Below, piece by piece: positions 1-5,135 of a DNA stretch of 5,135 nt. Source of the stretch: Gammaproteobacteria bacterium (GTDB lineage Bacteria > Pseudomonadota > Gammaproteobacteria > SZUA-140); NCBI GenBank assembly GCA_026994735.1, contig JALWQD010000215.1:1-5135 (forward strand), in the 5' to 3' direction. The first letter of the stretch is position 1. The number at the start of each line of letters is the position of its first letter. The notes beneath the pieces are model-generated. The model was not told the origin of the DNA, did no database searches, and saw nothing but the letters and a program-made list of their open reading frames with translations. The position numbers and the translations under genes were made by a program.

Positions 1-1
1 T

Positions 2-571
2 CGCCGTTTTAACATCAAGGGTATCAAGGCTGCTGATGACTATGCTGCCATGCGCCAGGCCTTGCTGAGACGCTTTCGTCATGCTGATGAAGAACGGGGC
101 AAATGGCCTGACCTGTTGCTGATCGATGGCGGAAAAGGTCAGGTCAGGCAAGCACTCGATATTTATCATGAACTGGGGCTCGAGGTAGGCAACACCGGCC
201 CGGAAATCATCGGTGTCGCCAAAGGGCCGGAGCGAATTGCCGGTCAGGAATGGCTCTATCGTGCCTCTCGTGATGAAGTTTTTCGCCTGCCTGCCGATTC
301 ACCCGCCTTGCATCTCATTCAGGCTGTTCGCGATGAAGCTCATCGTTTCGCCATCAGCGGTCACCGACATCGCAGGGGGAAAGCACGCAAGACATCAACG
401 TTAGAACAAATCCCGGGTATTGGCCCTAACCGCCGGCGGCAATTGTTGCGGCATTTTGGGGGGCTGCAAGGTGTTCAGCGGGCTGCCATTGAGGATTTGC
501 AGGCAATTGAGGGTATTAATCGCCAGTTGGCCCAGCGCATTTTCGAGGTTTTTCATGGCGACGAAAGTTAG
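2..571 (+). CDS. uvrC: UvrC, excinuclease ABC subunit C (C-terminal part, 5' end outside window)
   Basis: UvrC makes both incisions around a DNA lesion once UvrA and UvrB have loaded in nucleotide excision repair. The frame is open from the first base of the window, starting RRFNIKGI, a typical UvrC segment, so the ATG at 50 is an internal Met and not the start. About 189 residues are present of a protein usually near 600. Visible parts are the second half of the RNase H-like endonuclease domain and the tandem helix-hairpin-helix DNA-binding domain. The endonuclease part includes LLLIDGGKGQ, whose Asp at 125-127 corresponds to E. coli Asp466, and DEAHRFAI, whose His at 341-343 corresponds to the catalytic His538. 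The helix-hairpin-helix domain runs from about 392 to 553 with the hairpin IPGIGPNRRRQLL. The sequence is intact to its TAG stop. No pgsA follows, although that is a common neighbour in gammaproteobacteria. The family assignment is secure. Confidence 0.97.
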   Translation, partial: RRFNIKGIKAADDYAAMRQALLRRFRHADEERGKWPDLLLIDGGKGQVRQALDIYHELGLEVGNTGPEIIGVAKGPERIAGQEWLYRASRDEVFRLPADSPALHLIQAVRDEAHRFAISGHRHRRGKARKTSTLEQIPGIGPNRRRQLLRHFGGLQGVQRAAIEDLQAIEGINRQLAQRIFEVFHGDES

Positions 572-613
572 CCTCGGCGAGTCTGCAAGCGTCTGTTTTT
601 CTGACTGCCGCAG

Positions 614-638
614 AGGCCGGGGAGCTCTTCCATGGCCT
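614..638 (+). terminator. Weak candidate hairpin terminator of uvrC
   Basis: AGGCC at 614-618 pairs with GGCCT at 634-638. The enclosed GGGAG and CTTCC can pair further, including one G-T pair. The hairpin lies 43 bases after the uvrC stop and is followed by AATACTTTT, which has only a poor T-run. It could end uvrC transcription, but the missing strong U-tract makes this tentative. Confidence 0.25.
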
Positions 639-686
639 AATACTTTTGGTGTATGGTCAGGTGACTTTTTCAGGCGCATAATATAC

Positions 687-762
687 CCCGTTGACGAGAG
701 ATTCAGCCGCACCAGGATGACAGCGTGCGAGCGGAACAAGTGAGGGGGAGGGCGTCAACGGG
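687..762. repeat. Separated 10-base perfect inverted repeat
   Basis: CCCGTTGACG at 687-696 is the exact reverse complement of CGTCAACGGG at 753-762. The arms are separated by 56 bases. No protein-coding frame or target-site duplication was recognised around it. It could be a small element end, a protein-binding pair or chance: by rough estimate, a perfect 10-base pair within about 100 bases is expected around once in every 10 kb of random sequence. Confidence 0.5.
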
Positions 763-772
763 TGAGACTAGT

Positions 773-801
773 CATACCATGATCGGGGGGATCATGATAT
801 G
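773..801. repeat. Tight imperfect inverted repeat around a G-run
   Basis: The arms 773-784 and 790-801 are complementary at 11 of 12 positions, the exception being C777 opposite A797. The loop is five G residues. The inner seven pairs, CATGATC and GATCATG, are perfect. No T-run follows on either strand, so an ordinary intrinsic terminator is unlikely. It lies between uvrC and the IS remnant and could be part of an old element end, an operator or an mRNA structure. Confidence 0.6.
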
Positions 802-880
802 GCTGGATTCACAATGGCGGCGAAAGGATTCGCATGCCAATTCAATCAAGTGGGTGACAGGATAGCCAAAACCACATTGT

Positions 881-1116
881 CTGCAGCAGCGTTATTTTAT
901 GTTTTTTTGTCCAGTCTATGAATACTTTAGCCTATATATTCTGGCCCTTTATCAGATAGCAAGGTATCAGGTTTTTTGCGCCATTCGATCATCTGCGCAA
1001 GTAAGCGAATGCCCTTCTGGCGGACCATGACAGATCAATATCGCTAGCAAACCCTTCACATTTTTGACCATCAATGACGTTCAACGTCCGTCACAGCTTT
1101 GATAATAAACGCTCAT
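881..1116 (-). pseudogene. Degenerate IS3-family transposase OrfB fragment
   Basis: Three consecutive minus-strand pieces in shifted frames read as the integrase core of an IS3-family OrfB. Piece one, 1090-1007, begins RTLNVIDG and continues ASDIDLSWSARR, matching the family pattern (F)RT(F/L)NVIDDFNRE...IDLxLPARR. Piece two, 1010-930, reads IRLLAQMIEWRKKP then LLSDKGPEYIG, matching the family's IIEWRGKP...VDNGPEYIS, including the second Asp of the DDE triad. It ends in TAA. Piece three, 925-881, reads VFIDWTKKHKITLLQ, matching LMEWAEKHGIxL. The remains CDGR (1084-1095) sit just upstream in another frame. At least two frameshifts are needed. The N-terminus with the first Asp, the C-terminus with the Glu, OrfA and recognisable terminal repeats are all missing, so it cannot transpose. 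The subgroup (IS2-like, IS407-like or IS3-like) is not resolved. Confidence 0.85.
881..1116 (-). mobile_element. Remnant of an IS3-family insertion sequence
   Basis: The decayed transposase core marks the site of an old insertion sequence. It is bounded on the right by the PEP-CTERM gene, whose stop codon is only 12 bases away, and its left limit is uncertain. No terminal inverted repeats or target duplication were found, which suggests deletion on both sides. It may have brought in, or rearranged, the interval between uvrC and the genes to the right. Confidence 0.7.
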
Positions 1117-1127
1117 CGTATTCAATA

Positions 1128-1823
1128 TTAGTGCTTGCGAGTGCTGCGCAAAGCGAGCAAGCCTAAGCTGATTAACAGGAATGGTGAGGGTTCAGGGACG
1201 CTGCTTGAACAACTGTCCTGGTTGATCGAGAAATTACCGACGCCCCAATAGTCAGGTTCAATAGTGACCGAAGTGATGGCGGTACAGAGGCCATTCGGGT
1301 TGCTGCTATGAATAGAAAACCCAGGGCTGTTGTTGCGATTAACATTAAACCAGTATTTATTGTCGATACCGGAACCACTGGATTCAGTGGCCGTGAGCCA
1401 GGCATTATTGGCACTGCTGCTCAGATTTGCTCCGACGCTGAAAGAAAATGAACGGGTGTTTTCCGGCAGCAGGATGGTGACCAGATGTTGATTCGTCGTG
1501 AAAATATCATAGTTTTCCGTTTCACCATTGATCCACCAGCCGGTGTCATTTGCCAAGTGGCGCCCTAAGGCCAGAGGGTTATTGTCTTTATCGACAAAGT
1601 TCACTGTCCCGCTGAGCGGTGAAGCAAGCGAAGTTGTGCGGGTTCCCGCGATGCCGACAGCGTCATTGGTGATGGCGAAATCAGTCATGGTGTAGGCTGC
1701 AATGGTTGTTGGCGTTGCCGTACCTGATGCATAGGTATCCAGAATCAGTGTCGCAGATGCCTGGAAACTCAGGCCCAACATTGAAAAAAGACAGAATAAG
1801 CTTCTATTTATATATTTGCTCAT
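1128..1823 (-). CDS. Secreted PEP-CTERM sorting-domain protein of unknown function
   Basis: I recognise no enzymatic domain. From the chosen ATG the product has 231 residues. Residues 1-24 form a signal peptide: basic MSKYINR, hydrophobic FCLFSMLGLSF, and likely cleavage after QASA. The middle is a Ser/Thr/Asn-rich, beta-type domain with two late cysteines, in NGLC and QDSC, that may form a disulfide. Its ITSVTIEPDYWGVGNFSI stretch resembles other PEP-CTERM ectodomains. Residues 209-231 are the tripartite tail: VPEP, a hydrophobic segment and a basic end (RSTRKH). Such tails are known to be recognised by exosortase for export and surface attachment, usually in species with an exopolysaccharide system. 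An in-frame ATG 14 codons upstream (1865) is possible, but it would put MCSPYRFNNIAGRA before an otherwise normal signal peptide. The chosen start has an AGGTAG ribosome site seven bases or fewer upstream. No exosortase lies in the window. Confidence 0.85.
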   Translation of the reverse strand: MSKYINRSLFCLFSMLGLSFQASATLILDTYASGTATPTTIAAYTMTDFAITNDAVGIAGTRTTSLASPLSGTVNFVDKDNNPLALGRHLANDTGWWINGETENYDIFTTNQHLVTILLPENTRSFSFSVGANLSSSANNAWLTATESSGSGIDNKYWFNVNRNNSPGFSIHSSNPNGLCTAITSVTIEPDYWGVGNFSINQDSCSSSVPEPSPFLLISLGLLALRSTRKH

Positions 1824-1921
1824 GGCTCTACCTGCTATATTGTTGAATCTATATGGGCTACACATTAAGAAACCATGCAGATATCAGGCCATAATATTTA
1901 TTTGTATATATTTCATAAGGT

Positions 1922-1951
1922 TATATATTTTCGAGGATGTCGGGTTTGCAA
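1922..1951 (-). promoter_or_regulatory. Tentative promoter for the PEP-CTERM gene
   Basis: The 203 bases between the two minus-strand genes are AT-rich just upstream of the PEP-CTERM start. On the minus strand TTGCAA (1951-1946) is followed after 18 bases by TATATA (1927-1922). Both boxes are only partial matches to sigma-70 consensus, and several other TATA-like hexamers lie nearby. The leader would be about 90 bases. This is the best candidate I see, not a firm call. Confidence 0.25.
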
Positions 1952-2026
1952 AAGCGTAAAGAATTATGGTGTTTTTAGGGACCTTTTTGGCCGGGAAACA
2001 TTGTTTAAGTCATCTTTATCCGCATT

Positions 2027-2644
2027 TTACTCAGCCATCAAATATGCTGCTTCCTGTAGAAACTGTTCAATGTCATTACTCGACAGCAAGGGGGTAAGAC
2101 GGTGAATGTTGGCGATATCCCAGTCCCACCATTTGACGGCAAGGAGTCTGTAAATGGTCTCATCATCAAATCTTTTTTTGATTTCTTTTGCCGGGTTACC
2201 GACGACGATGGCGTAAGGAGCCACGTCCTTGGCGACAATGGCATAGGCGCCAATGACAGCACCGTCGCCAACAGTGACACCTGAGAGAATTTTAGCGCCC
2301 TGGCCAATCCAGACATCATTGCCAATGACGATATCGCCTTTTGAAATGGGGGTTTTTCCTTTCGCACCCGGCCAGTCTGTTGGCAAGGCTGCGAAGGGGT
2401 AGGTGGTGATAAAGTCGGGACGGTGGTTGCCACCAACAATCAATTCAACGGCTGGGGCGATCGAGCAGAATTTGCCAATAATGACCAGTTGTCCAGGCAT
2501 CAACCAGTGAATACGGGGGTTACCATAAGTGTAGTCCCCGATGCTGACCTGAGGGTGCTTGATCAGTTTCTTGGTGAAGTGGAAGTTGGCAACATCTTTG
2601 GAATCCGATGGGCGTATGGTTGCGGGCTTGTTCTTTTTTTTCAT
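2027..2644 (-). CDS. CatB/Vat-type hexapeptide-repeat acetyltransferase (xenobiotic acetyltransferase family)
   Basis: The 205-residue product matches the trimeric left-handed beta-helix acetyltransferases related to CatB chloramphenicol and Vat streptogramin acetyltransferases, which use acetyl-CoA and are cytoplasmic. Hexapeptide repeats are seen at residues 52-62 (LVIIGKFCSIA) and 103-141 (IVIGNDVWIGQGAKILSGV onward). Between them the loop GGNHRPDFITTYPF holds His74, corresponding to the catalytic His of the family. The end shows GNPAKEIKKRF and KWWDWDI, typical of the C-terminal helices. Length fits the usual 205-215. The frame extends upstream to an ATG at 2782, but that adds 46 residues unlike the family. 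The ATG at 2644 has AAGAGG five bases before it and a promoter close upstream. Many chromosomal members do not give drug resistance, so the acceptor (antibiotic, sugar or other) is unknown. The gene is transcribed divergently from the PLP enzyme at 2810. Confidence 0.9.
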   Translation of the reverse strand: MKKKNKPATIRPSDSKDVANFHFTKKLIKHPQVSIGDYTYGNPRIHWLMPGQLVIIGKFCSIAPAVELIVGGNHRPDFITTYPFAALPTDWPGAKGKTPISKGDIVIGNDVWIGQGAKILSGVTVGDGAVIGAYAIVAKDVAPYAIVVGNPAKEIKKRFDDETIYRLLAVKWWDWDIANIHRLTPLLSSNDIEQFLQEAAYLMAE

Positions 2645-2671
2645 CTGCGCCTCTTGTCTGTGGGTAGGTGA

Positions 2672-2700
2672 ATAGTACTGGCCTGAAAAAATGGTGACAA
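2672..2700 (-). promoter_or_regulatory. Candidate sigma-70 promoter of the acetyltransferase gene
   Basis: On the minus strand TTGTCA (2700-2695, five of six to TTGACA) is followed by a 17-base spacer and TACTAT (2677-2672, four of six to TATAAT). Transcription would begin near 2665 and give a leader of about 20 bases before the ATG at 2644. This placement supports the downstream start and excludes the ATG at 2782, which lies upstream of the promoter. Confidence 0.45.
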
Positions 2701-2809
2701 GCCATCCAGTTTGCTGAATACCTTTTGGGTCAGGTATGTTTTCAACTGTGAAACAGTCTGTTAACGAGTCAATCACGCTCATGCATGTGTGTCCGGGGGG
2801 GATAGGATT

Positions 2810-3946
2810 ATGACAGAAGATGTGAGTAACGAATTTCCATTAGCTGATGAGATTTGTTATTTAAACCATGCGGCTGTTTCTCCCTGGCCGCGGCGGACAC
2901 AGCAGGTTGTCGCCCGTTTTGCGGAAGAAAACCTTCGTTACGGTGCCCGTTACTATCCGCGCTGGATGGCCGTTGAACAGCGCCTCCGTGGTCGCCTGAA
3001 ACGGCTGGTCAATGCCGCATCGACAGCAGAGATTGCCCTGTTGAAGAATACCTCCGAGGCGCTGTCTGTGGTCGCTTATGGCCTCGATTGGCAGGTCGGT
3101 GACAATGTCGTTATTACGGACCAGGAGTTTCCTTCCAATCGTATTGTCTGGGAATCATTGTCCGAACGTTTTGGCGTCGAGGTCCGTTATGCGCGTTTGC
3201 AGGAAGCAGGTCAGTCTCCGGAACGGGCGATCATCAATACCTGCGATGAACGCACGCGCCTTGTTTCAGTCAGTTCTGTTCAATATGGCAGTGGCCTGCG
3301 TCTTGACCTCTCTCTTATCGGTGCCGTTTGCCGGCAACAGAAAATCCTGTTTGCTGTCGACGCCATTCAAAGTGTCGGTGCACTGGCCGTAGATGTGCAG
3401 GTCATTGACGCTGATTTTTTGATGGCTGATGGCCATAAGTGGATGCTCGGGCCGGAGGGGTTGGCACTTTTTTATTGTCGTCGTGAGGTTCAGGATAGAT
3501 TACGCCTGAACCAGTTTGGCTGGCATATGGTGGCCGCGATCGGTGATTATGAGAATGATCGCTGGCAAGTAGCGGATAGTGCCCGTCGTTTCGAATCAGG
3601 CAGCCCGAATATGCTCGCCATTCATGCGCTTGATGCCAGCATTGGTTTGTTGCTTGATATCGGTATGGAAACCGTTGAGAGAGAGGTGCTGGCGCGCCAG
3701 CGATACCTTGCAGCAGCAATTTCAGCCGATCCAGCCTATCGTTTGTTGAGCCCCGATACAGAGGGTTATGATTCCGGTATTGTTACTTTTCAGGCGCAGG
3801 GACAGGATAATCAGGCGCTCTATGAAAAGCTGATGGCCGAAGGTGTTATTTGCGCATATCGTTTTGCCGGTGTGCGTCTGTCAGCACATTTTTATACCCC
3901 TTATGAAAAACTTGATACGGCCTTGAAACTTCTGGCGGTATTGTAA
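2810..3946 (+). CDS. Class V aminotransferase / cysteine desulfurase-like PLP enzyme
   Basis: The 377-residue product is a fold-type I PLP enzyme of the class V aminotransferase family, which includes cysteine desulfurases, selenocysteine lyases and isopenicillin-N-epimerase-like proteins. From the ATG at 2810 the visible marks are: YLNHAAVSP near residue 20 (substrate-side Asn/His loop), NTSEAL near 80 (PLP phosphate binding), VDAIQSVG with Asp184 (pyridine nitrogen) and Gln187, and ADGHKWMLGPEG with Lys210 as the Schiff-base lysine. FESGSPN further on is the usual substrate-domain loop. I see no SufS/IscS-type active-site Cys loop with the usual signature, and no isc or suf genes nearby, so a housekeeping iron-sulfur role is not supported. 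The substrate is unknown. An in-frame GTG at 2789 is an alternative start. ATG is preferred because of GGATAGG just upstream. The gene is divergent from the acetyltransferase, and whether the two share a pathway is open. Confidence 0.9.
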   Translation: MTEDVSNEFPLADEICYLNHAAVSPWPRRTQQVVARFAEENLRYGARYYPRWMAVEQRLRGRLKRLVNAASTAEIALLKNTSEALSVVAYGLDWQVGDNVVITDQEFPSNRIVWESLSERFGVEVRYARLQEAGQSPERAIINTCDERTRLVSVSSVQYGSGLRLDLSLIGAVCRQQKILFAVDAIQSVGALAVDVQVIDADFLMADGHKWMLGPEGLALFYCRREVQDRLRLNQFGWHMVAAIGDYENDRWQVADSARRFESGSPNMLAIHALDASIGLLLDIGMETVEREVLARQRYLAAAISADPAYRLLSPDTEGYDSGIVTFQAQGQDNQALYEKLMAEGVICAYRFAGVRLSAHFYTPYEKLDTALKLLAVL

Positions 3947-3976
3947 TGCCGTTTGCCTGGCTGAGGACAAGTGCCG

Positions 3977-4942
3977 TTAGCCGGGAAAGAAATCGATAGG
4001 GTAGGTGACACGGGTGACAGCGACCTGTTGGGCACCGAAATCAAACATGCGAATTCGGGTCACTAAACGCCGCTCGAGTTTCGGGTTGTGAAGTTCGCTG
4101 CTGATAACCTTGCAACTGCTGACCTTACCCGAGGGGGCGATAGTCAGGTCGAGAACAACCTTGCCGCGCAAGGTGGCATCACGTCGCAAGGCGCGATTGT
4201 ACAGGGTGTAGAGCTTGCCTTTATAACGATCAAAGACGAGCTGGATTTCTGCATCGCTGCGGCGTGGCAGGGCATCACGATTGGCCGTTGTGCCTGGACT
4301 TGGCGCTGGTAATGCCTGTAGCGGGCTATCTATTTGTTGGCTCTGATGTTTATTTGTCAGTTGCGTGTTGCCAGTATTGCGACTCAGCTGGTGTGTATCA
4401 ATACCCTGACTGCCCTTTTTTGCGCGCTGACTGATAATAGCCCGTTGTACTTTTTTGGTGGTTCCCCTGGTCGATTTTTTCAGTGTCTGTCTGCGTACAC
4501 TGGCCACTGCCGCATTGTTGCGCAAGGCAGACAATTCACTGCTCAGAGCCAGCAAGCCGGAGCGCTTGGCTTTTTCGCGTGCGGCCGCCCGGCGCTGTTT
4601 GGCCGGCTTTGGTTTAACCTTTTCCGCCTTCCTGGGGACGACCTTCTTGTTGCTCGGTGGCTTTTTCTTGATTTTTTCCTCAGGTTTTGGTTTTTCTCTG
4701 ATCACTGGTTTTGGTGCTGCAGGCGGTGGTTTTTTATGCGTCAGCAGCATGCGTGCGTAACGGGGCGGAATAACGACTGCCTGTTGACTGTCTTCTGCCG
4801 GCGTTGGTAGATAGGGGATGATGATAGATAACAGGAGGGTGACAATGCAGACCGTTATCAGGATACGCTGGAAACGTTTTTTCTCATCCGTGGTGGTTGT
4901 CCAGGGCAGGTCAGCCGAGTGATAGAAGACGGCGGTCGTCAT
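3977..4942 (-). CDS. AgmX/PglI C-terminal domain protein, TonB-like energy transducer
   Basis: The 321-residue product has TonB-like architecture. A short cytoplasmic N-terminus is followed by one membrane segment at about residues 27-46 (ILITVCIVTLLLSIIIPYL). Next comes a long periplasmic Pro/Lys/Arg-rich spacer at about 69-125, with KPPPAAPKPV and KPKPEEKIKKKPP, and a low-complexity basic linker to about 225. The C-terminal domain at 228-320 begins RSDAEIQLVFDRYKGKLYTL and ends YPIDFFPG. It matches the AgmX/PglI C-terminal domain, a TonB-C relative first named in myxobacterial gliding proteins. Its partner should be the ExbB/ExbD-type proton channel encoded upstream. The start is firm: ATG overlaps the exbD stop as ATGA, and AAGGAG lies seven bases upstream. 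The cargo or outer-membrane partner is unknown. It is the last gene of its operon here, with only 30 bases to the convergent PLP-enzyme stop. Confidence 0.88.
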   Translation of the reverse strand: MTTAVFYHSADLPWTTTTDEKKRFQRILITVCIVTLLLSIIIPYLPTPAEDSQQAVVIPPRYARMLLTHKKPPPAAPKPVIREKPKPEEKIKKKPPSNKKVVPRKAEKVKPKPAKQRRAAAREKAKRSGLLALSSELSALRNNAAVASVRRQTLKKSTRGTTKKVQRAIISQRAKKGSQGIDTHQLSRNTGNTQLTNKHQSQQIDSPLQALPAPSPGTTANRDALPRRSDAEIQLVFDRYKGKLYTLYNRALRRDATLRGKVVLDLTIAPSGKVSSCKVISSELHNPKLERRLVTRIRMFDFGAQQVAVTRVTYPIDFFPG

Positions 4943-5135
4943 GCCTCATCTCCTTTTTGCATCACCGCCAGGGAGACTTTGCCATAATTGGCCAGGGTGC
5001 AGGTCAGCATGATTTTTTTCAACAGACGATAAGGGATATTCCTGTCACCCATAATGGTCACTTCCGGGGGGGCTGCCTGGCTCCGCTTAATCGTTCGTGA
5101 TGCTAATTGTTCGAGCTGTTTTTTAAGCGCAGGAA
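4939..5135 (-). CDS. exbD: ExbD/TolR-type biopolymer transport protein (C-terminal 64 residues, 5' end outside window)
   Basis: The minus-strand frame open to the window end reads PALKKQLEQLASR at its start. It continues through VTIMGDRNIPYRLLKKIM and LTCTLANYGKVSLAVMQK to TGA at 4941-4939. This is the periplasmic C-terminal domain of an ExbD/TolR protein: the GDxxIPYxLLKKIMxTC pattern is typical of the ExbD copies encoded next to AgmX-type genes. ExbD with ExbB forms a proton channel in the inner membrane that drives a TonB-like transducer. The N-terminus with its membrane helix and proton-path Asp lies outside the window. The TGA overlaps the next gene's ATG, so translation is probably coupled. 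An exbB/tolQ/motA-like gene is expected further upstream, beyond the right edge. Confidence 0.9.
   Translation of the reverse strand, partial: PALKKQLEQLASRTIKRSQAAPPEVTIMGDRNIPYRLLKKIMLTCTLANYGKVSLAVMQKGDEA
4950..4955 (-). promoter_or_regulatory. Strong ribosome binding site inside exbD for the AgmX-type gene
   Basis: AAGGAG on the minus strand (4955-4950) lies seven bases before the ATG at 4942 and inside the last codons of the exbD gene. It fixes the start of the TonB-like gene and points to coupled translation across the ATGA overlap. Confidence 0.8.

Larger units (their letters stand above)
572..880. other. Intergenic region after uvrC, no gene seen
   Basis: About 310 bases separate the uvrC stop from the recognisable transposase remnant. 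Short open frames cross it on both strands, but they overlap uvrC in the wrong frame, lack ribosome binding sites and resemble no protein I know. No tRNA cloverleaf or start of pgsA is visible. It does contain a G+C-rich weak hairpin near the uvrC stop (614-638), a separated 10-base inverted repeat (687-696 and 753-762) and a tight imperfect hairpin (773-801). Its right part may include the decayed end of the insertion element, but I could not match a terminal inverted repeat. Confidence 0.6.

Noticed and set aside
401..743. Open frames on both strands running from the uvrC 3' end into the following intergenic region
   Set aside because: More than a third of each lies within uvrC in a wrong frame. 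They have no ribosome site and no family resemblance, while uvrC there is clearly coding.
572..880. Possible tRNA gene or pgsA start after uvrC
   Set aside because: I looked because these often follow uvrC, but there is no T-loop GGTTCGA-type sequence with matching stems and no PgsA-like N-terminus in any frame.
1970..2000. GGACCTTTTTGGCC-type dyad after the acetyltransferase stop as a terminator
   Set aside because: The stem is about four pairs with one wobble, and the minus strand has A-runs instead of a T-run after it.
1875..2105. A 76-residue plus-strand open frame over the PEP-CTERM upstream region and the acetyltransferase 3' end
   Set aside because: It is Cys/Lys/Tyr-rich from AT-rich sequence, has no ribosome site, and its last part is antisense to a conserved gene.
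2645..2782. An N-terminal extension of 46 residues on the acetyltransferase from the ATG at 2782
   Set aside because: The extra residues do not resemble the family, the candidate promoter lies inside them, and the ATG at 2644 has a better ribosome site.
4334..4810. A 158-residue open frame on the plus strand opposite the AgmX-type gene
   Set aside because: It is rich in Phe, Trp, Cys and Arg because it is antisense to a Lys/Pro-rich spacer. It has no ribosome site or recognisable domain.
1..5135. CRISPR array, toxin-antitoxin pair, retron, phage or defence system
   Set aside because: No regularly spaced repeats, no small gene pair, no reverse transcriptase and no nuclease other than UvrC was seen on either strand.

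Overview
The window looks like a gammaproteobacterial chromosome segment, probably from a free-living aquatic species. Three things suggest this: the UvrC sequence type, an ExbD/AgmX-type (TonB-like) gene pair of the kind found in marine gammaproteobacteria, and a PEP-CTERM surface protein. The organism cannot be named from this sequence. Every gene except the two cut by the window edges is read as complete.

Layout from left to right. Positions 2-571 (+) hold the C-terminal third of uvrC, the nucleotide excision repair nuclease. Positions 572-880 hold no gene but contain two inverted repeats. Positions 881-1116 (-) carry a decayed, frameshifted piece of an IS3-family transposase (OrfB integrase core). 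Twelve bases further on is the 3' end of a gene for a secreted PEP-CTERM protein (1128-1823, -), preceded by an AT-rich upstream region. Positions 2027-2644 (-) encode a CatB/Vat-type hexapeptide-repeat acetyltransferase with a good candidate promoter. It is divergent from a class V aminotransferase / cysteine desulfurase-like PLP enzyme (2810-3946, +). That gene converges, with a 30-base gap, on a two-gene minus-strand operon. The operon consists of the C-terminus of an ExbD-type protein (4939-5135, cut by the window end) and an AgmX/PglI-domain TonB-like protein (3977-4942), joined by an ATGA overlap.

The genes do not form one pathway. The window reads as a core repair gene, then an accessory interval shaped by an insertion element and holding a surface protein and two small-molecule enzymes, then the end of an energy-transduction operon. 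uvrC is not followed by pgsA, its frequent gammaproteobacterial neighbour, so the interval after uvrC may be a rearrangement junction. I see no RNA gene, CRISPR array, phage gene or convincing new defence system. The most informative unlisted item is the broken IS3-family transposase in what otherwise looks like empty intergenic sequence.
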